Part shown: positions 24,347 through 36,762 of the stretch, in pieces | Layout of the letters: each line of letters begins with the position of its first letter | Position numbering within the stretch: position 1 is the first letter of the stretch | Assembly (NCBI GenBank): GCA_949752795.1 | Contig: CATKHW010000011.1 | Coordinates: forward strand, 248,001 to 312,000 | Direction of reading: 5' to 3' | Source of the DNA: Hyperoodon ampullatus | Taxonomy: Eukaryota > Chordata > Mammalia > Artiodactyla > Ziphiidae | Length of the DNA: 64,000 bases | Notes under the pieces: model-generated | Told to the model about the DNA's origin: nothing | Databases searched by the model: none | The model's input: only the letters and a program-made list of their open reading frames with translations | Program-made: the position numbers and the translations under genes

Positions 24347-26085
24347 TTTTGCTGCTACTGGTCTTATGACATTGATTTCATGGCTGAGGGATATTCCATC
24401 GTACGTAAGTACCACAATTTTTTGAACCATTTTTATATTTCCTGGGATATTTAAGGTGTACCCAAGTTGAGGTCCTTGTAAGCAGTGCAGCCCTAAATTT
24501 TGGGGTGGCTGTGTCTTTTTGATTTTCAGTTTTCCCAAGGTATATTCCCTAGACTGGAAGTGCCCTTGGCTCTGTAGCTCTGTTGTTTACTTGTTTTAGG
24601 GAACACAATGCACTCCTCCAGAGAGGCAGTTGGCAATTTACATCCCGCCCATCAGCATAACAAGGCTCCCTGTTCTCTAGGGCCTGTCTTGCCTTTCTGG
24701 TTTTTACACATTTTGTGGATGTCCCTTTTGACCGGTGGGAAGTGATACTTCTTTGTAGTGCAGATTTGCATTGCCCGCTTGCTTGCTTGGCCAAAAAGGG
24801 CGTATGCGTTTTCTCCTGAATATATTCAGGAGAAAACGCATACGTCCTTTTTGGCCAAGTGCATCATTGTCGAAGTTGTGCCCCTCTTCCTGTGCTTTAA
24901 AGGCGATTCCAACGTACCTCTGGAAATCTGTTTCCTGCTATTCTGCCTCGCTTTCAAGTCCGCCTCATTGCCTTCCCTCAACAGATTTTTGGACGATAGT
25001 TGTCCTTTATTACTCGGCCAGTTTGTGAATTGCTGTGCCCCTGAGCTCCATTTTTCAACTCGTTTTTGGTGAGCTGACCGCAAGTCCAAAATTTTGGTTC
25101 AGGATCTATACTGATTCCCGGTGGGTGGCTGAGACTTTGGTTAATTCTTCTTCCTGCCGGGAAATTACAGTGATATGTGCCCGTCCAAATGCCTAACAGC
25201 TACTCTCTCATTGGTTCTCCCTCTTCCCTTTCATCCTCTGCCAAATTGGCAACCTGTGCGAACCAGGAGGTTAAAGGGGCTGTCTCTCCAAGTTGGGAGG
25301 TTGATAATAAAGCAGATGGAAAGTCAAACCGGAGCACCAGGAGAGGGACTATTCGTTGAGTTTTAGAAACCTTTCGTATTCACAGTGTGTCCGTTCTCTA
25401 GGATTCCCGTACATGTTATATCTGTAGTAATATTCCCTTCAACCTGGAGAGTTGGGACCCATGGAATGTGTGCCATGCATTATTGCTTTAAAGGGTCTGC
25501 ATTTGCTCACCCAATCTCACCAATCCTCTCAGTCCCAAGTGTCCAGCCTTATGCCACATCCAGCTGTCATTGTAGATAGGGTCATTTCAGGTTTCATCAG
25601 AGACCCTGAAGGAATTGTAAAGAATTTCCCAGTTTTTTTGTTTTATTTTTGAAATTCCTTTTTATAGTGGGTTTGAGCTGATTCTCGCTGCCATATTTAT
25701 CCCAGTCTAGACACACTTGATTCCCTTACGGAGACATATCAATACATAGGTTTTAAGATTCTTACTAGTCAGATATATTCCTCTGCGGGAAATATGGGGT
25801 TTTGAGTCCCTTTCACTGAGGAAGGTGTAGGTCTTGTCTATTCCATAGTTGGTTTTTGGAACGGTACCTGTGCTTATATCAAACTCTGGTTTTATGCATC
25901 ACCCCACCTCTCCTTCCCCCTTAAGCAGGCATAAGAGTGTTTTCTAAATGTGAGACACTGTTCTCTTTCCTAACTCAGTTCAAGTGTAGCCATGTTTACA
26001 GGATCTTCATAAGTGATATCTTATGATAAGTTTCTTTTTCTGTGTGACTTATTTCACTTAGAATCATCGTACCTGAATCCACCCA
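24347..26085 (+). repeat. Satellite unit 15
   Basis: States GGTGTT TC ATCCG GTA, as unit 9. Private: gttctctaggg near 24675. Confidence 0.95.
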
Positions 26086-27824
26086 TTTTGCTGCTACTGC
26101 TCTTATGACATTGATTTCATGGCTGAGGGATATTCCATCGTACGTAAGTACCACAATTTTTTGAACCATTTTTATATTTCCTGGGATATTTAAGGTGTAC
26201 CCAAGTTGAGGTCCTTGTAAGCAGTGCAGCCCTAAATTTTGGGGTGGTTGTGTCTTTTTGAATTTCAGTTTTCCCAAGGTATATTCCCTAGACTGGAAGT
26301 GCCCTTGGCTCTGTAGCTCTGTTGTTTACTTGTTTTAGGGAACACAATGCACTCCTCCAGAGAGGCAGTTGGCAATTTACATCCCGCCCATCAGCATAAC
26401 AAGGCTCCCTGTTCTCCAGGGCCTGTCTTGCCTTTCTGGTTTTTACACATTTTGTGGATGTCCCTTTTGACCGGTGGGAAGTGATACTTCTTTGTAGTGC
26501 AGATTTGCATTGCCCGCTTGCTTGCTTGGCCAAAAAGGGCGTATGCGTTTTCTCCTGAATATATTCAGGAGAAAACGCATACGCACTTTTTGGCCAAGTG
26601 CATCATTGTCGAAGTTGTGCCCCTCTTCCTGTGCTTTAAAGGCGATTCCAACGTACCTCTGGAAATCTGTTTCCTGCTATTCTGCCTCGCTTTCAAGTCC
26701 GCCTCGTTGCCTTCCCTCAACAGATTTTTGGACGATAGTTGTCCTTTATTACTCGGCCAGTTTGTGAAATGCTGTGCCCCTGAGCTCCATTTTTCAACTC
26801 GTTTTTGGTGAGCTGACCGCAAGTCCAAAATTTTGGTTCAGGATCTATACTGATTCCCGGTGGGTGGGTGAGACTTTGGTTAATTCTTCTTCCTGCCGGG
26901 AAATTACAGTGATATGTGCCCGTCCAAATGCCTAACAGCTACTCTCTCATTGGTTCTCCCTCTTCCCTTTCATCCTCTGCCAAATTGGCAACCTGTGCGA
27001 ACCAGGAGGTTAAAGGGGCTGTCTCTCCAAGTTGGGAGGTTGATAATAAAGCAGATGGAAAGTCAAACCAGAGCACCAGGAGAGGGACTATTCGTTGAGT
27101 TTTAGAAACCTTTCGTATTCACAGTGTGTCCGTTCTCTAGGATTCCCGTACATGTTATATCTGTAGTAATATTCCCTTCAACCTGGAGAGTTGGGACCCA
27201 TGGAATGTGTGCCATGCATTATTGCTTTAAAGGGTCTGCATTTGCTCACCCAATCTCACCAATCCTCTCAGTCCCAAGTGTCCAGCCTTATGCCACATCC
27301 AGCTGTCATTGTAGATACGGTCATTTCAGGTTTCATCAGAGACCCTGAAGGAATTGTAAAGAATTTCCCAGTTTTTTTGTTTTATTTTTGAAATTCCTTT
27401 TTATAGTGGGCTTGAGCTGATTCTCGCTGCCATATTTATCCCAGTCTAGACACACTTGATTCCCTTACGGAGACATATCAGTACATAGGTTTTAAGATTC
27501 TTACTAGTCAGATATATTCCTCTGCGGGAAATATGGGGTTTTGAGTCCCTTTCACTGAGGAAGGTGTAGGTCTTGTCTATTCCATAGTTGGTTTTTGGAA
27601 CGGTACCTGTGCTTATATCAAACTCTGGTTTTATGCATCACCCCACCTCTCCTTCCCCCTTAAGCAGGCATAAGAGTGTTTTCTAAATGTGAGACACTGT
27701 TCTCTTTCCTAACTCAGTTCAAGTGTAGCCATGTTTACAGGATCTTCATAAGTGATATCTTATGATAAGTTTCTTTTTCTGTGTGACTTATTTCACTTAG
27801 AATCATCGTACCTGAATCCACCCA
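26086..27824 (+). repeat. Satellite unit 16
   Basis: States CGTGAT CA GAGCA CCG; no difference from the adjacent unit 17 at the scored sites. Confidence 0.95.
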
Positions 27825-29563
27825 TTTTGCTGCTACTGCTCTTATGACATTGATTTCATGGCTGAGGGATATTCCATCGTACGTAAGTACCACAATTTTT
27901 TGAACCATTTTTATATTTCCTGGGATATTTAAGGTGTACCCAAGTTGAGGTCCTTGTAAGCAGTGCAGCCCTAAATTTTGGGGTGGTTGTGTCTTTTTGA
28001 ATTTCAGTTTTCCCAAGGTATATTCCCTAGACTGGAAGTGCCCTTGGCTCTGTAGCTCTGTTGTTTACTTGTTTTAGGGAACACAATGCACTCCTCCAGA
28101 GAGGCAGTTGGCAATTTACATCCCGCCCATCAGCATAACAAGGCTCCCTGTTCTCCAGGGCCTGTCTTGCCTTTCTGGTTTTTACACATTTTGTGGATGT
28201 CCCTTTTGACCGGTGGGAAGTGATACTTCTTTGTAGTGCAGATTTGCATTGCCCGCTTGCTTGCTTGGCCAAAAAGGGCGTATGCGTTTTCTCCTGAATA
28301 TATTCAGGAGAAAACGCATACGCACTTTTTGGCCAAGTGCATCATTGTCGAAGTTGTGCCCCTCTTCCTGTGCTTTAAAGGCGATTCCAACGTACCTCTG
28401 GAAATCTGTTTCCTGCTATTCTGCCTCGCTTTCAAGTCCGCCTCGTTGCCTTCCCTCAACAGATTTTTGGACGATAGTTGTCCTTTATTACTCGGCCAGT
28501 TTGTGAAATGCTGTGCCCCTGAGCTCCATTTTTCAACTCGTTTTTGGTGAGCTGACCGCAAGTCCAAAATTTTGGTTCAGGATCTATACTGATTCCCGGT
28601 GGGTGGGTGAGACTTTGGTTAATTCTTCTTCCTGCCGGGAAATTACAGTGATATGTGCCCGTCCAAATGCCTAACAGCTACTCTCTCATTGGTTCTCCCT
28701 CTTCCCTTTCATCCTCTGCCAAATTGGCAACCTGTGCGAACCAGGAGGTTAAAGGGGCTGTCTCTCCAAGTTGGGAGGTTGATAATAAAGCAGATGGAAA
28801 GTCAAACCAGAGCACCAGGAGAGGGACTATTCGTTGAGTTTTAGAAACCTTTCGTATTCACAGTGTGTCCGTTCTCTAGGATTCCCGTACATGTTATATC
28901 TGTAGTAATATTCCCTTCAACCTGGAGAGTTGGGACCCATGGAATGTGTGCCATGCATTATTGCTTTAAAGGGTCTGCATTTGCTCACCCAATCTCACCA
29001 ATCCTCTCAGTCCCAAGTGTCCAGCCTTATGCCACATCCAGCTGTCATTGTAGATACGGTCATTTCAGGTTTCATCAGAGACCCTGAAGGAATTGTAAAG
29101 AATTTCCCAGTTTTTTTGTTTTATTTTTGAAATTCCTTTTTATAGTGGGCTTGAGCTGATTCTCGCTGCCATATTTATCCCAGTCTAGACACACTTGATT
29201 CCCTTACGGAGACATATCAGTACATAGGTTTTAAGATTCTTACTAGTCAGATATATTCCTCTGCGGGAAATATGGGGTTTTGAGTCCCTTTCACTGAGGA
29301 AGGTGTAGGTCTTGTCTATTCCATAGTTGGTTTTTGGAACGGTACCTGTGCTTATATCAAACTCTGGTTTTATGCATCACCCCACCTCTCCTTCCCCCTT
29401 AAGCAGGCATAAGAGTGTTTTCTAAATGTGAGACACTGTTCTCTTTCCTAACTCAGTTCAAGTGTAGCCATGTTTACAGGATCTTCATAAGTGATATCTT
29501 ATGATAAGTTTCTTTTTCTGTGTGACTTATTTCACTTAGAATCATCGTACCTGAATCCACCCA
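27825..29563 (+). repeat. Satellite unit 17
   Basis: States CGTGAT CA GAGCA CCG. First member of the first four-unit group. Confidence 0.95.
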
Positions 29564-31302
29564 TTTTGCTGCTACTGCTCTTATGACATTGATTTCATGG
29601 CTGAGGGATATTCCATCGTACGTAAGTACCACAATTTTTTGAACCATTTTTATATTTCCTGGGATATTTAAGGTGTACCCAAGTTGAGGTCCTTGTAAGC
29701 AGTGCAGCCCTAAATTTTGGGGTGGCTGTGTCTTTTTGATTTTCAGTTTTCCCAAGGTATATTCCCTAGACTGGAAGTGCCCTTGGCTCTGTAGCTCTGT
29801 TGTTTACTTGTTTTAGGGAACACAATGCACTCCTCCAGAGAGGCAGTTGGCAATTTACATCCCGCCCATCAGCATAACAAGGCTCCCTGTTCTCCAGGGC
29901 CTGTCTTGCCTTTCTGGTTTTTACACATTTTGTGGATGTCCCTTTTGACCGGTGGGAAGTGATACTTCTTTGTAGTGCAGATTTGCATTGCCCGCTTGCT
30001 TGCTTGGCCAAAAAGGGCGTATGCGTTTTCTCCTGAATATATTCAGGAGAAAACGCATACGTCCTTTTTGGCCAAGTGCATCATTGTCGAAGTTGTGCCC
30101 CTCTTCCTGTGCTTTAAAGGCGATTCCAACGTACCTCTGGAAATCTGTTTCCTGCTATTCTGCCTCGCTTTCAAGTCCGCCTCATTGCCTTCCCTCAACA
30201 GATTTTTGGACGATAGTTGTCCTTTATTACTCGGCCAGTTTGTGAATTGCTGTGCCCCTGAGCTCCATTTTTCAACTCGTTTTTGGTGAGCTGACCGCAA
30301 GTCCAAAATTTTGGTTCAGGATCTATACTGATTCCCGGTGGGTGGCTGAGACTTTGGTTAATTCTTCTTCCTGCCGGGAAATTACAGTGATATGTGCCCG
30401 TCCAAATGCCTAACAGCTACTCTCTCATTGGTTCTCCCTCTTCCCTTTCATCCTCTGCCAAATTGGCAACCTGTGCGAACCAGGAGGTTAAAGGGGCTGT
30501 CTCTCCAAGTTGGGAGGTTGATAATAAAGCAGATGGAAAGTCAAACCAGAGCACCAGGAGAGGGACTATTCGTTGAGTTTTAGAAACCTTTCGTATTCAC
30601 AGTGTGTCCGTTCTCTAGGATTCCCGTACATGTTATATCTGTAGTAATATTCCCTTCAACCTGGAGAGTTGGGACCCATGGAATGTGTGCCATGCATTAT
30701 TGCTTTAAAGGGTCTGCATTTGCTCACCCAATCTCACCAATCCTCTCAGTCCCAAGTGTCCAGCCTTATGCCACATCCAGCTGTCATTGTAGATAGGGTC
30801 ATTTCAGGTTTCATCAGAGACCCTGAAGGAATTGTAAAGAATTTCCCAGTTTTTTTGTTTTATTTTTGAAATTCCTTTTTATAGTGGGTTTGAGCTGATT
30901 CTCGCTGCCATATTTATCCCAGTCTAGACACACTTGATTCCCTTACGGAGACATATCAATACATAGGTTTTAAGATTCTTACTAGTCAGATATATTCCTC
31001 TGCGGGAAATATGGGGTTTTGAGTCCCTTTCACTGAGGAAGGTGTAGGTCTTGTCTATTCCATAGTTGGTTTTTGGAACGGTACCTGTGCTTATATCAAA
31101 CTCTGGTTTTATGCATCACCCCACCTCTCCTTCCCCCTTAAGCAGGCATAAGAGTGTTTTCTAAATGTGAGACACTGTTCTCTTTCCTAACTCAGTTCAA
31201 GTGTAGCCATGTTTACAGGATCTTCATAAGTGATATCTTATGATAAGTTTCTTTTTCTGTGTGACTTATTTCACTTAGAATCATCGTACCTGAATCCACC
31301 CA
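29564..31302 (+). repeat. Satellite unit 18
   Basis: States CGTGTT TC ATCCA GTA, identical at the scored sites to units 22 and 33, which anchor the four-unit and 11-unit spacing. Confidence 0.95.
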
Positions 31303-33041
31303 TTTTGCTGCTACTGGTCTTATGACATTGATTTCATGGCTGAGGGATATTCCATCGTACGTAAGTACCACAATTTTTTGAACCATTTTTATATTTCCTG
31401 GGATATTTAAGGTGTACCCAAGTTGAGGTCCTTGTAAGCAGTGCAGCCCTAAATTTTGGGGTGGCTGTGTCTTTTTGATTTTCAGTTTTCCCAAGGTATA
31501 TTCCCTAGACTGGAAGTGCCCTTGGCTCTGTAGCTCTGTTGTTTACTTGTTTTAGGGAACACAATGCACTCCTCCAGAGAGGCAGTTGGCAATTTACATC
31601 CCGCCCATCAGCATAACAAGGCTCCCTGTTCTCCAGGGCCTGTCTTGCCTTTCTGGTTTTTACACATTTTGTGGATGTCCCTTTTGACCGGTGGGAAGTG
31701 ATACTTCTTTGTAGTGCAGATTTGCATTGCCCGCTTGCTTGCTTGGCCAAAAAGGGCGTATGCGTTTTCTCCTGAATATATTCAGGAGAAAACGCATACG
31801 CACTTTTTGGCCAAGTGCATCATTGTCGAAGTTGTGCCCCTCTTCCTGTGCTTTAAAGGCGATTCCAACGTACCTCTGGAAATCTGTTTCCTGCTATTCT
31901 GCCTCGCTTTCAAGTCCGCCTCGTTGCCTTCCCTCAACAGATTTTTGGACGATAGTTGTCCTTTATTACTCGGCCAGTTTGTGAAATGCTGTGCCCCTGA
32001 GCTCCATTTTTCAACTCGTTTTTGGTGAGCTGACCGCAAGTCCAAAATTTTGGTTCAGGATCTATACTGATTCCCGGTGGGTGGGTGAGACTTTGGTTAA
32101 TTCTTCTTCCTGCCGGGAAATTACAGTGATATGTGCCCGTCCAAATGCCTAACAGCTACTCTCTCATTGGTTCTCCCTCTTCCCTTTCATCCTCTGCCAA
32201 ATTGGCAACCTGTGCGAACCAGGAGGTTAAAGGGGCTGTCTCTCCAAGTTGGGAGGTTGATAATAAAGCAGATGGAAAGTCAAACCAGAGCACCAGGAGA
32301 GGGACTATTCGTTGAGTTTTAGAAACCTTTCGTATTCACAGTGTGTCCGTTCTCTAGGATTCCCGTACATGTTATATCTGTAGTAATATTCCCTTCAACC
32401 TGGAGAGTTGGGACCCATGGAATGTGTGCCATGCATTATTGCTTTAAAGGGTCTGCATTTGCTCACCCAATCTCACCAATCCTCTCAGTCCCAAGTGTCC
32501 AGCCTTATGCCACATCCAGCTGTCATTGTAGATACGGTCATTTCAGGTTTCATCAGAGACCCTGAAGGAATTGTAAAGAATTTCCCAGTTTTTTTGTTTT
32601 ATTTTTGAAATTCCTTTTTATAGTGGGCTTGAGCTGATTCTCGCTGCCATATTTATCCCAGTCTAGACACACTTGATTCCCTTACGGAGACATATCAGTA
32701 CATAGGTTTTAAGATTCTTACTAGTCAGATATATTCCTCTGCGGGAAATATGGGGTTTTGAGTCCCTTTCACTGAGGAAGGTGTAGGTCTTGTCTATTCC
32801 ATAGTTGGTTTTTGGAACGGTACCTGTGCTTATATCAAACTCTGGTTTTATGCATCACCCCACCTCTCCTTCCCCCTTAAGCAGGCATAAGAGTGTTTTC
32901 TAAATGTGAGACACTGTTCTCTTTCCTAACTCAGTTCAAGTGTAGCCATGTTTACAGGATCTTCATAAGTGATATCTTATGATAAGTTTCTTTTTCTGTG
33001 TGACTTATTTCACTTAGAATCATCGTACCTGAATCCACCCA
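31303..33041 (+). repeat. Satellite unit 19
   Basis: States GGTGTT CA GAGCA CCG; closest to units 23 and 34, each differing from it at one scored site. Confidence 0.95.
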
Positions 33042-33201
33042 TTTTGCTGCTACTGCTCTTATGACATTGATTTCATGGCTGAGGGATAATCCATCGTACA
33101 TAAGTACCACAATTTTTTGAACCATTTTTATATTTCCTGGGATATTTAAGGTGTACCCAAGTTGAGGTCCTTGTAAGCAGTGCAGCCCTAAATTTTGGGG
33201 T

Positions 33202-33208
33202 GGTTGTG

Positions 33209-33215
<7 letters not shown>
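33202..33215. repeat. Target-site duplication, left copy
   Basis: ggttgtgtcttttt, identical to the right copy at 33445-33458. The last five T merge into the SINE tail, so the boundary was placed by comparison with the right copy and with empty sites in other units. Confidence 0.9.

Positions 33216-33249
<34 letters not shown>
33211..33249. repeat. 39-base T run (SINE A tail plus target-site Ts)
   Basis: Uninterrupted T, of which 34 are the SINE tail read on the opposite strand. The exact length may vary with sequencing error or between alleles. Confidence 0.9.
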
Positions 33250-33250
<1 letters not shown>

Positions 33251-33376
33251 GTGGTACGCGGGCCTCTCACTGTTGTGGCCTCTCCCGTTGCGGAGCACAG
33301 GCTCCGGATGCGCAGGCTCAGCAGCCATGGCTCACGGGCCCAGCCACTCCGCGGCATATGGGATCCTCCCAGACCG

Positions 33377-33387
33377 GGGCACGAACC
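33377..33387 (-). promoter_or_regulatory. SINE pol III B box
   Basis: ggttcgtgccc on the minus strand matches GGTTCGANNCC except T for A at the seventh base; tRNA-like spacing from the A box. Confidence 0.8.
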
Positions 33388-33419
33388 CGTATCCCCTGCA
33401 TCGGCAGGCGGACTCTCAA

Positions 33420-33430
33420 CCACTGCGCCA
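33420..33430 (-). promoter_or_regulatory. SINE pol III A box
   Basis: tggcgcagtgg on the minus strand fits TRGYNNARNGG at every fixed position. Confidence 0.8.
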
Positions 33431-33444
33431 CCAGGGAGGCCCCA

Positions 33445-33458
33445 GGTTGTGTCTTTTT
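33445..33458. repeat. Target-site duplication, right copy
   Basis: ggttgtgtcttttt, followed by gaatttcag as in uninterrupted A177 monomers. On the minus strand the nick lies at ttc/aaaaag, close to the L1 endonuclease preference. The SINE (229) plus one copy (14) equals the 243-bp shift in register. Confidence 0.92.
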
Positions 33459-33723
33459 GAATTTCAGTTTTCCCAAGGTATATTCCCTAGACTGGAAGTG
33501 CCCTTGGCTCTGTAGCTCTGTTGTTTACTTGTTTTAGGGAACACAATGCACTCCTCCAGAGAGGCAGTTGGCAATTTACATCCCGCCCATCAGCATAACA
33601 AGGCTCCCTGTTCTCCAGGGCCTGTCTTGCCTTTCTGGTTTTTACACATTTTGTGGATGTCCCTTTTGACCGGTGGGAAGTGATACTTCTTTGTAGTGCA
33701 GATTTGCATTGCCCGCTTGCTTG

Positions 33724-33797
33724 CTTGGCCAAAAAGGGCGTATGCGTTTTCTCCTGAATATATTCAGGAGAAAACGCATACGCCCTTTTTGGCCAAG
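33724..33797. repeat. Perfect 74-bp palindrome, unit 20
   Basis: All 37 base pairs intact, 266 bp downstream of the SINE's right target duplication. Confidence 0.96.
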
Positions 33798-35023
33798 TGC
33801 ATCATTGTCGAAGTTGTGCCCCTCTTCCTGTGCTTTAAAGGCGATTCCTACGTACCTCTGGAAATCTGTTTCCTGCTATTCTGCCTCGCTTTCAAGTCCG
33901 CCTCGTTGCCTTCCCTCAACAGATTTTTGGACGATAGTTGTCCTTTATTACTCGGCCAGTTTGTGAAATGCTGTGCCCCTGAGCTCCATTTTTCAACTCG
34001 TTTTTGGTGAGCTGACCGCAAGTCCAAAATTTTGGTTCAGGATCTATACTGATTCCCGGTGGGTGGGTGAGACTTTGGTTAATTCTTCTTCCTGCCGGGA
34101 AATTACAGTGATATGTGCCCGTCCAAATGCCTAACAGCTACTCTCTCATTGGTTCTCCCTCTTCCCTTTCATCCTCTGCCAAATTGGCAACCTGTGCGAA
34201 CCAGGAGGTTAAAGGGGCTGTCTCTCCAAGTTGGGAGGTTGATAATAAAGCAGATGGAAAGTCAAACCAGAGCACCAGGAGAGGGACTATTCGTTGAGTT
34301 TTAGAAACCTTTCGTATTCACAGTGTGTCCGTTCTCTAGGATTCCCGTACATGTTATATCTGTAGTAATATTCCCTTCAACCTGGAGAGTTGGGACCCAT
34401 GGAATGTGTGCCATGCATTATTGCTTTAAAGGGTCTGCATTTGCTCACCCAATCTCACCAATCCTCTCAGTCCCAAGTGTCCAGCCTTATGCCACATCCA
34501 GCTGTCATTGTAGATAGGGTCATTTCAGGTTTCATCAGAGACCCTGAAGGAATTGTAAAGAATTTCCCAGTTTTTTTGTTTTATTTTTGAAATTCCTTTT
34601 TATAGTGGGCTTGAGCTGATTCTCGCTGCCATATTTATCCCAGTCTAGACACACTTGATTCCCTTACGGAGACATATCAATACATAGGTTTTAAGATTCT
34701 TACTAGTCAGATATATTCCTCTGCGGGAAATATGGGGTTTTGAGTCCCTTTCACTGAGGAAGGTGTAGGTCTTGTCTATTCCATAGTTGGTTTTTGGAAC
34801 GGTACCTGTGCTTATATCAAACTCTGGTTTTATGCATCACCCCACCTCTCCTTCCCCCTTAAGCAGGCATAAGAGTGTTTTCTAAATGTGAGACACTGTT
34901 CTCTTTCCTAACTCAGTTCAAGTGTAGCCATGTTTACAGGATCTTCATAAGTGATATCTTATGATAAGTTTCTTTTTCTGTGTGACTTATTTCACTTAGA
35001 ATCATCGTACCTGAATCCACCCA

Positions 35024-36762
35024 TTTTGCTGCTACTGCTCTTATGACATTGATTTCATGGCTGAGGGATATTCCATCGTACGTAAGTACCACAATTTTTT
35101 GAACCATTTTTATATTTCCTGGGATATTTAAGGTGTACCCAAGTTGAGGTCCTTGTAAGCAGTGCAGCCCTAAATTTTGGGGTGGCTGTGTCTTTTTGAA
35201 TTTCAGTTTTCCCAAGGTATATTCCCTAGACTGGAAGTGCCCTTGGCTCTGTAGCTCTGTTGTTTACTTGTTTTAGGGAACACAATGCACTCCTCCAGAG
35301 AGGCAGTTGGCAATTTACATCCCGCCCATCAGCATAACAAGGCTCCCTGTTCTCCAGGGCCTGTCTTGCCTTTCTGGTTTTTACACATTTTGTGGATGTC
35401 CCTTTTGACCGGTGGGAAGTGATACTTCTTTGTAGTGCAGATTTGCATTGCCCGCTTGCTTGCTTGGCCAAAAAGGGCGTATGCGTTTTCTCCTGAATAT
35501 ATTCAGGAGAAAACGCATACGCCCTTTTTGGCCAAGTGCATCATTGTCGAAGTTGTGCCCCTCTTCCTGTGCTTTAAAGGCGATTCCAACGTACCTCTGG
35601 AAATCTGTTTCCTGCTATTCTGCCTCGCTTTCAAGTCCGCCTCGTTGCCTTCCCTCAACAGATTTTTGGACGATAGTTGTCCTTTATTACTCGGCCAGTT
35701 TGTGAAATGCTGTGCCCCTGAGCTCCATTTTTCAACTCGTTTTTGGTGAGCTGACCGCAAGTCCAAAATTTTGGTTCAGGATCTATACTGATTCCCGGTG
35801 GGTGGGTGAGACTTTGGTTAATTCTTCTTCCTGCCGGGAAATTACAGTGATATGTGCCCGTCCAAATGCCTAACAGCTACTCTCTCATTGGTTCTCCCTC
35901 TTCCCTTTCATCCTCTGCCAAATTGGCAACCTGTGCGAACCAGGAGGTTAAAGGGGCTGTCTCTCCAAGTTGGGAGGTTGATAATAAAGCAGATGGAAAG
36001 TCAAACCAGAGCACCAGGAGAGGGACTATTCGTTGAGTTTTAGAAACCTTTCGTATTCACAGTGTGTCCGTTCTCTAGGATTCCCGTACATGTTATATCT
36101 GTAGTAATATTCCCTTCAACCTGGAGAGTTGGGACCCATGGAATGTGTGCCATGCATTATTGCTTTAAAGGGTCTGCATTTGCTCACCCAATCTCACCAA
36201 TCCTCTCAGTCCCAAGTGTCCAGCCTTATGCCACATCCAGCTGTCATTGTAGATACGGTCATTTCAGGTTTCATCAGAGACCCTGAAGGAATTGTAAAGA
36301 ATTTCCCAGTTTTTTTGTTTTATTTTTGAAATTCCTTTTTATAGTGGGCTTGAGCTGATTCTCGCTGCCATATTTATCCCAGTCTAGACACACTTGATTC
36401 CCTTACGGAGACATATCAGTACATAGGTTTTAAGATTCTTACTAGTCAGATATATTCCTCTGCGGGAAATATGGGGTTTTGAGTCCCTTTCACTGAGGAA
36501 GGTGTAGGTCTTGTCTATTCCATAGTTGGTTTTTGGAACGGTACCTGTGCTTATATCAAACTCTGGTTTTATGCATCACCCCACCTCTCCTTCCCCCTTA
36601 AGCAGGCATAAGAGTGTTTTCTAAATGTGAGACACTGTTCTCTTTCCTAACTCAGTTCAAGTGTAGCCATGTTTACAGGATCTTCATAAGTGATATCTTA
36701 TGATAAGTTTCTTTTTCTGTGTGACTTATTTCACTTAGAATCATCGTACCTGAATCCACCCA
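35024..36762 (+). repeat. Satellite unit 21
   Basis: States CGTGAT CC GAGCA CCG, with a perfect palindrome. It has A at phase 177 but C at phase 163, while the other A177 units have T163, so a conversion boundary lies within those 14 bp or a back-change occurred. Confidence 0.95.
35463..35536. repeat. Perfect 74-bp palindrome, unit 21
   Basis: All 37 base pairs intact. Confidence 0.96.

Larger units (their letters stand above)
33216..33444 (-). mobile_element. tRNA-derived SINE of the cetacean/hippo CHR family
   Basis: Reading the minus strand, the element starts at 33444 with tggggcctccctggtggcgc and continues through a tRNA-like region with pol III A and B boxes. A unique body follows (gctgggcccgtgagccatgg, ctccgcaacgggagaggcc), and the element ends in a 34-base A tail. 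This is the CHR-type SINE as I know it from whales, most like CHR-2; the subtype cannot be fixed by eye. The body is 195 bp. It carries no protein and was mobilised in trans by L1. It is flanked by a perfect 14-bp target duplication and has a long homogeneous tail, so the insertion looks fairly young. It splits the L1 ORF2 relic of unit 20. Confidence 0.92.
27825..35023 (+). repeat. Four-unit group, copy 1 (with SINE)
   Basis: Units 17-20. Position 2 equals unit 22 at the scored sites, position 3 is nearest to unit 23, and position 4 shares A48 and T565 with unit 24. Confidence 0.6.
33042..35023 (+). repeat. Satellite unit 20, interrupted by a SINE
   Basis: States CGTGAT CC GAGCA GCA, as unit 35. 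It is 1,982 bp long: 1,739 plus a 229-bp SINE and its 14-bp duplicated target. It shares A at phase 48 (33089) and T at phase 565 (33849) only with units 24 and 35, which have no SINE. Private: gtacataag near 33098. Confidence 0.95.

Noticed and set aside
33073..33423. A 116-codon minus-strand frame with a poly-lysine tract
   Set aside because: It runs from the SINE through its A tail into the satellite; the lysines are simply the AAA tail.
33333..33444. A tRNA gene
   Set aside because: Only the tRNA-like head of the SINE; the A and B boxes are followed by the SINE body and an A tail, not a complete tRNA.
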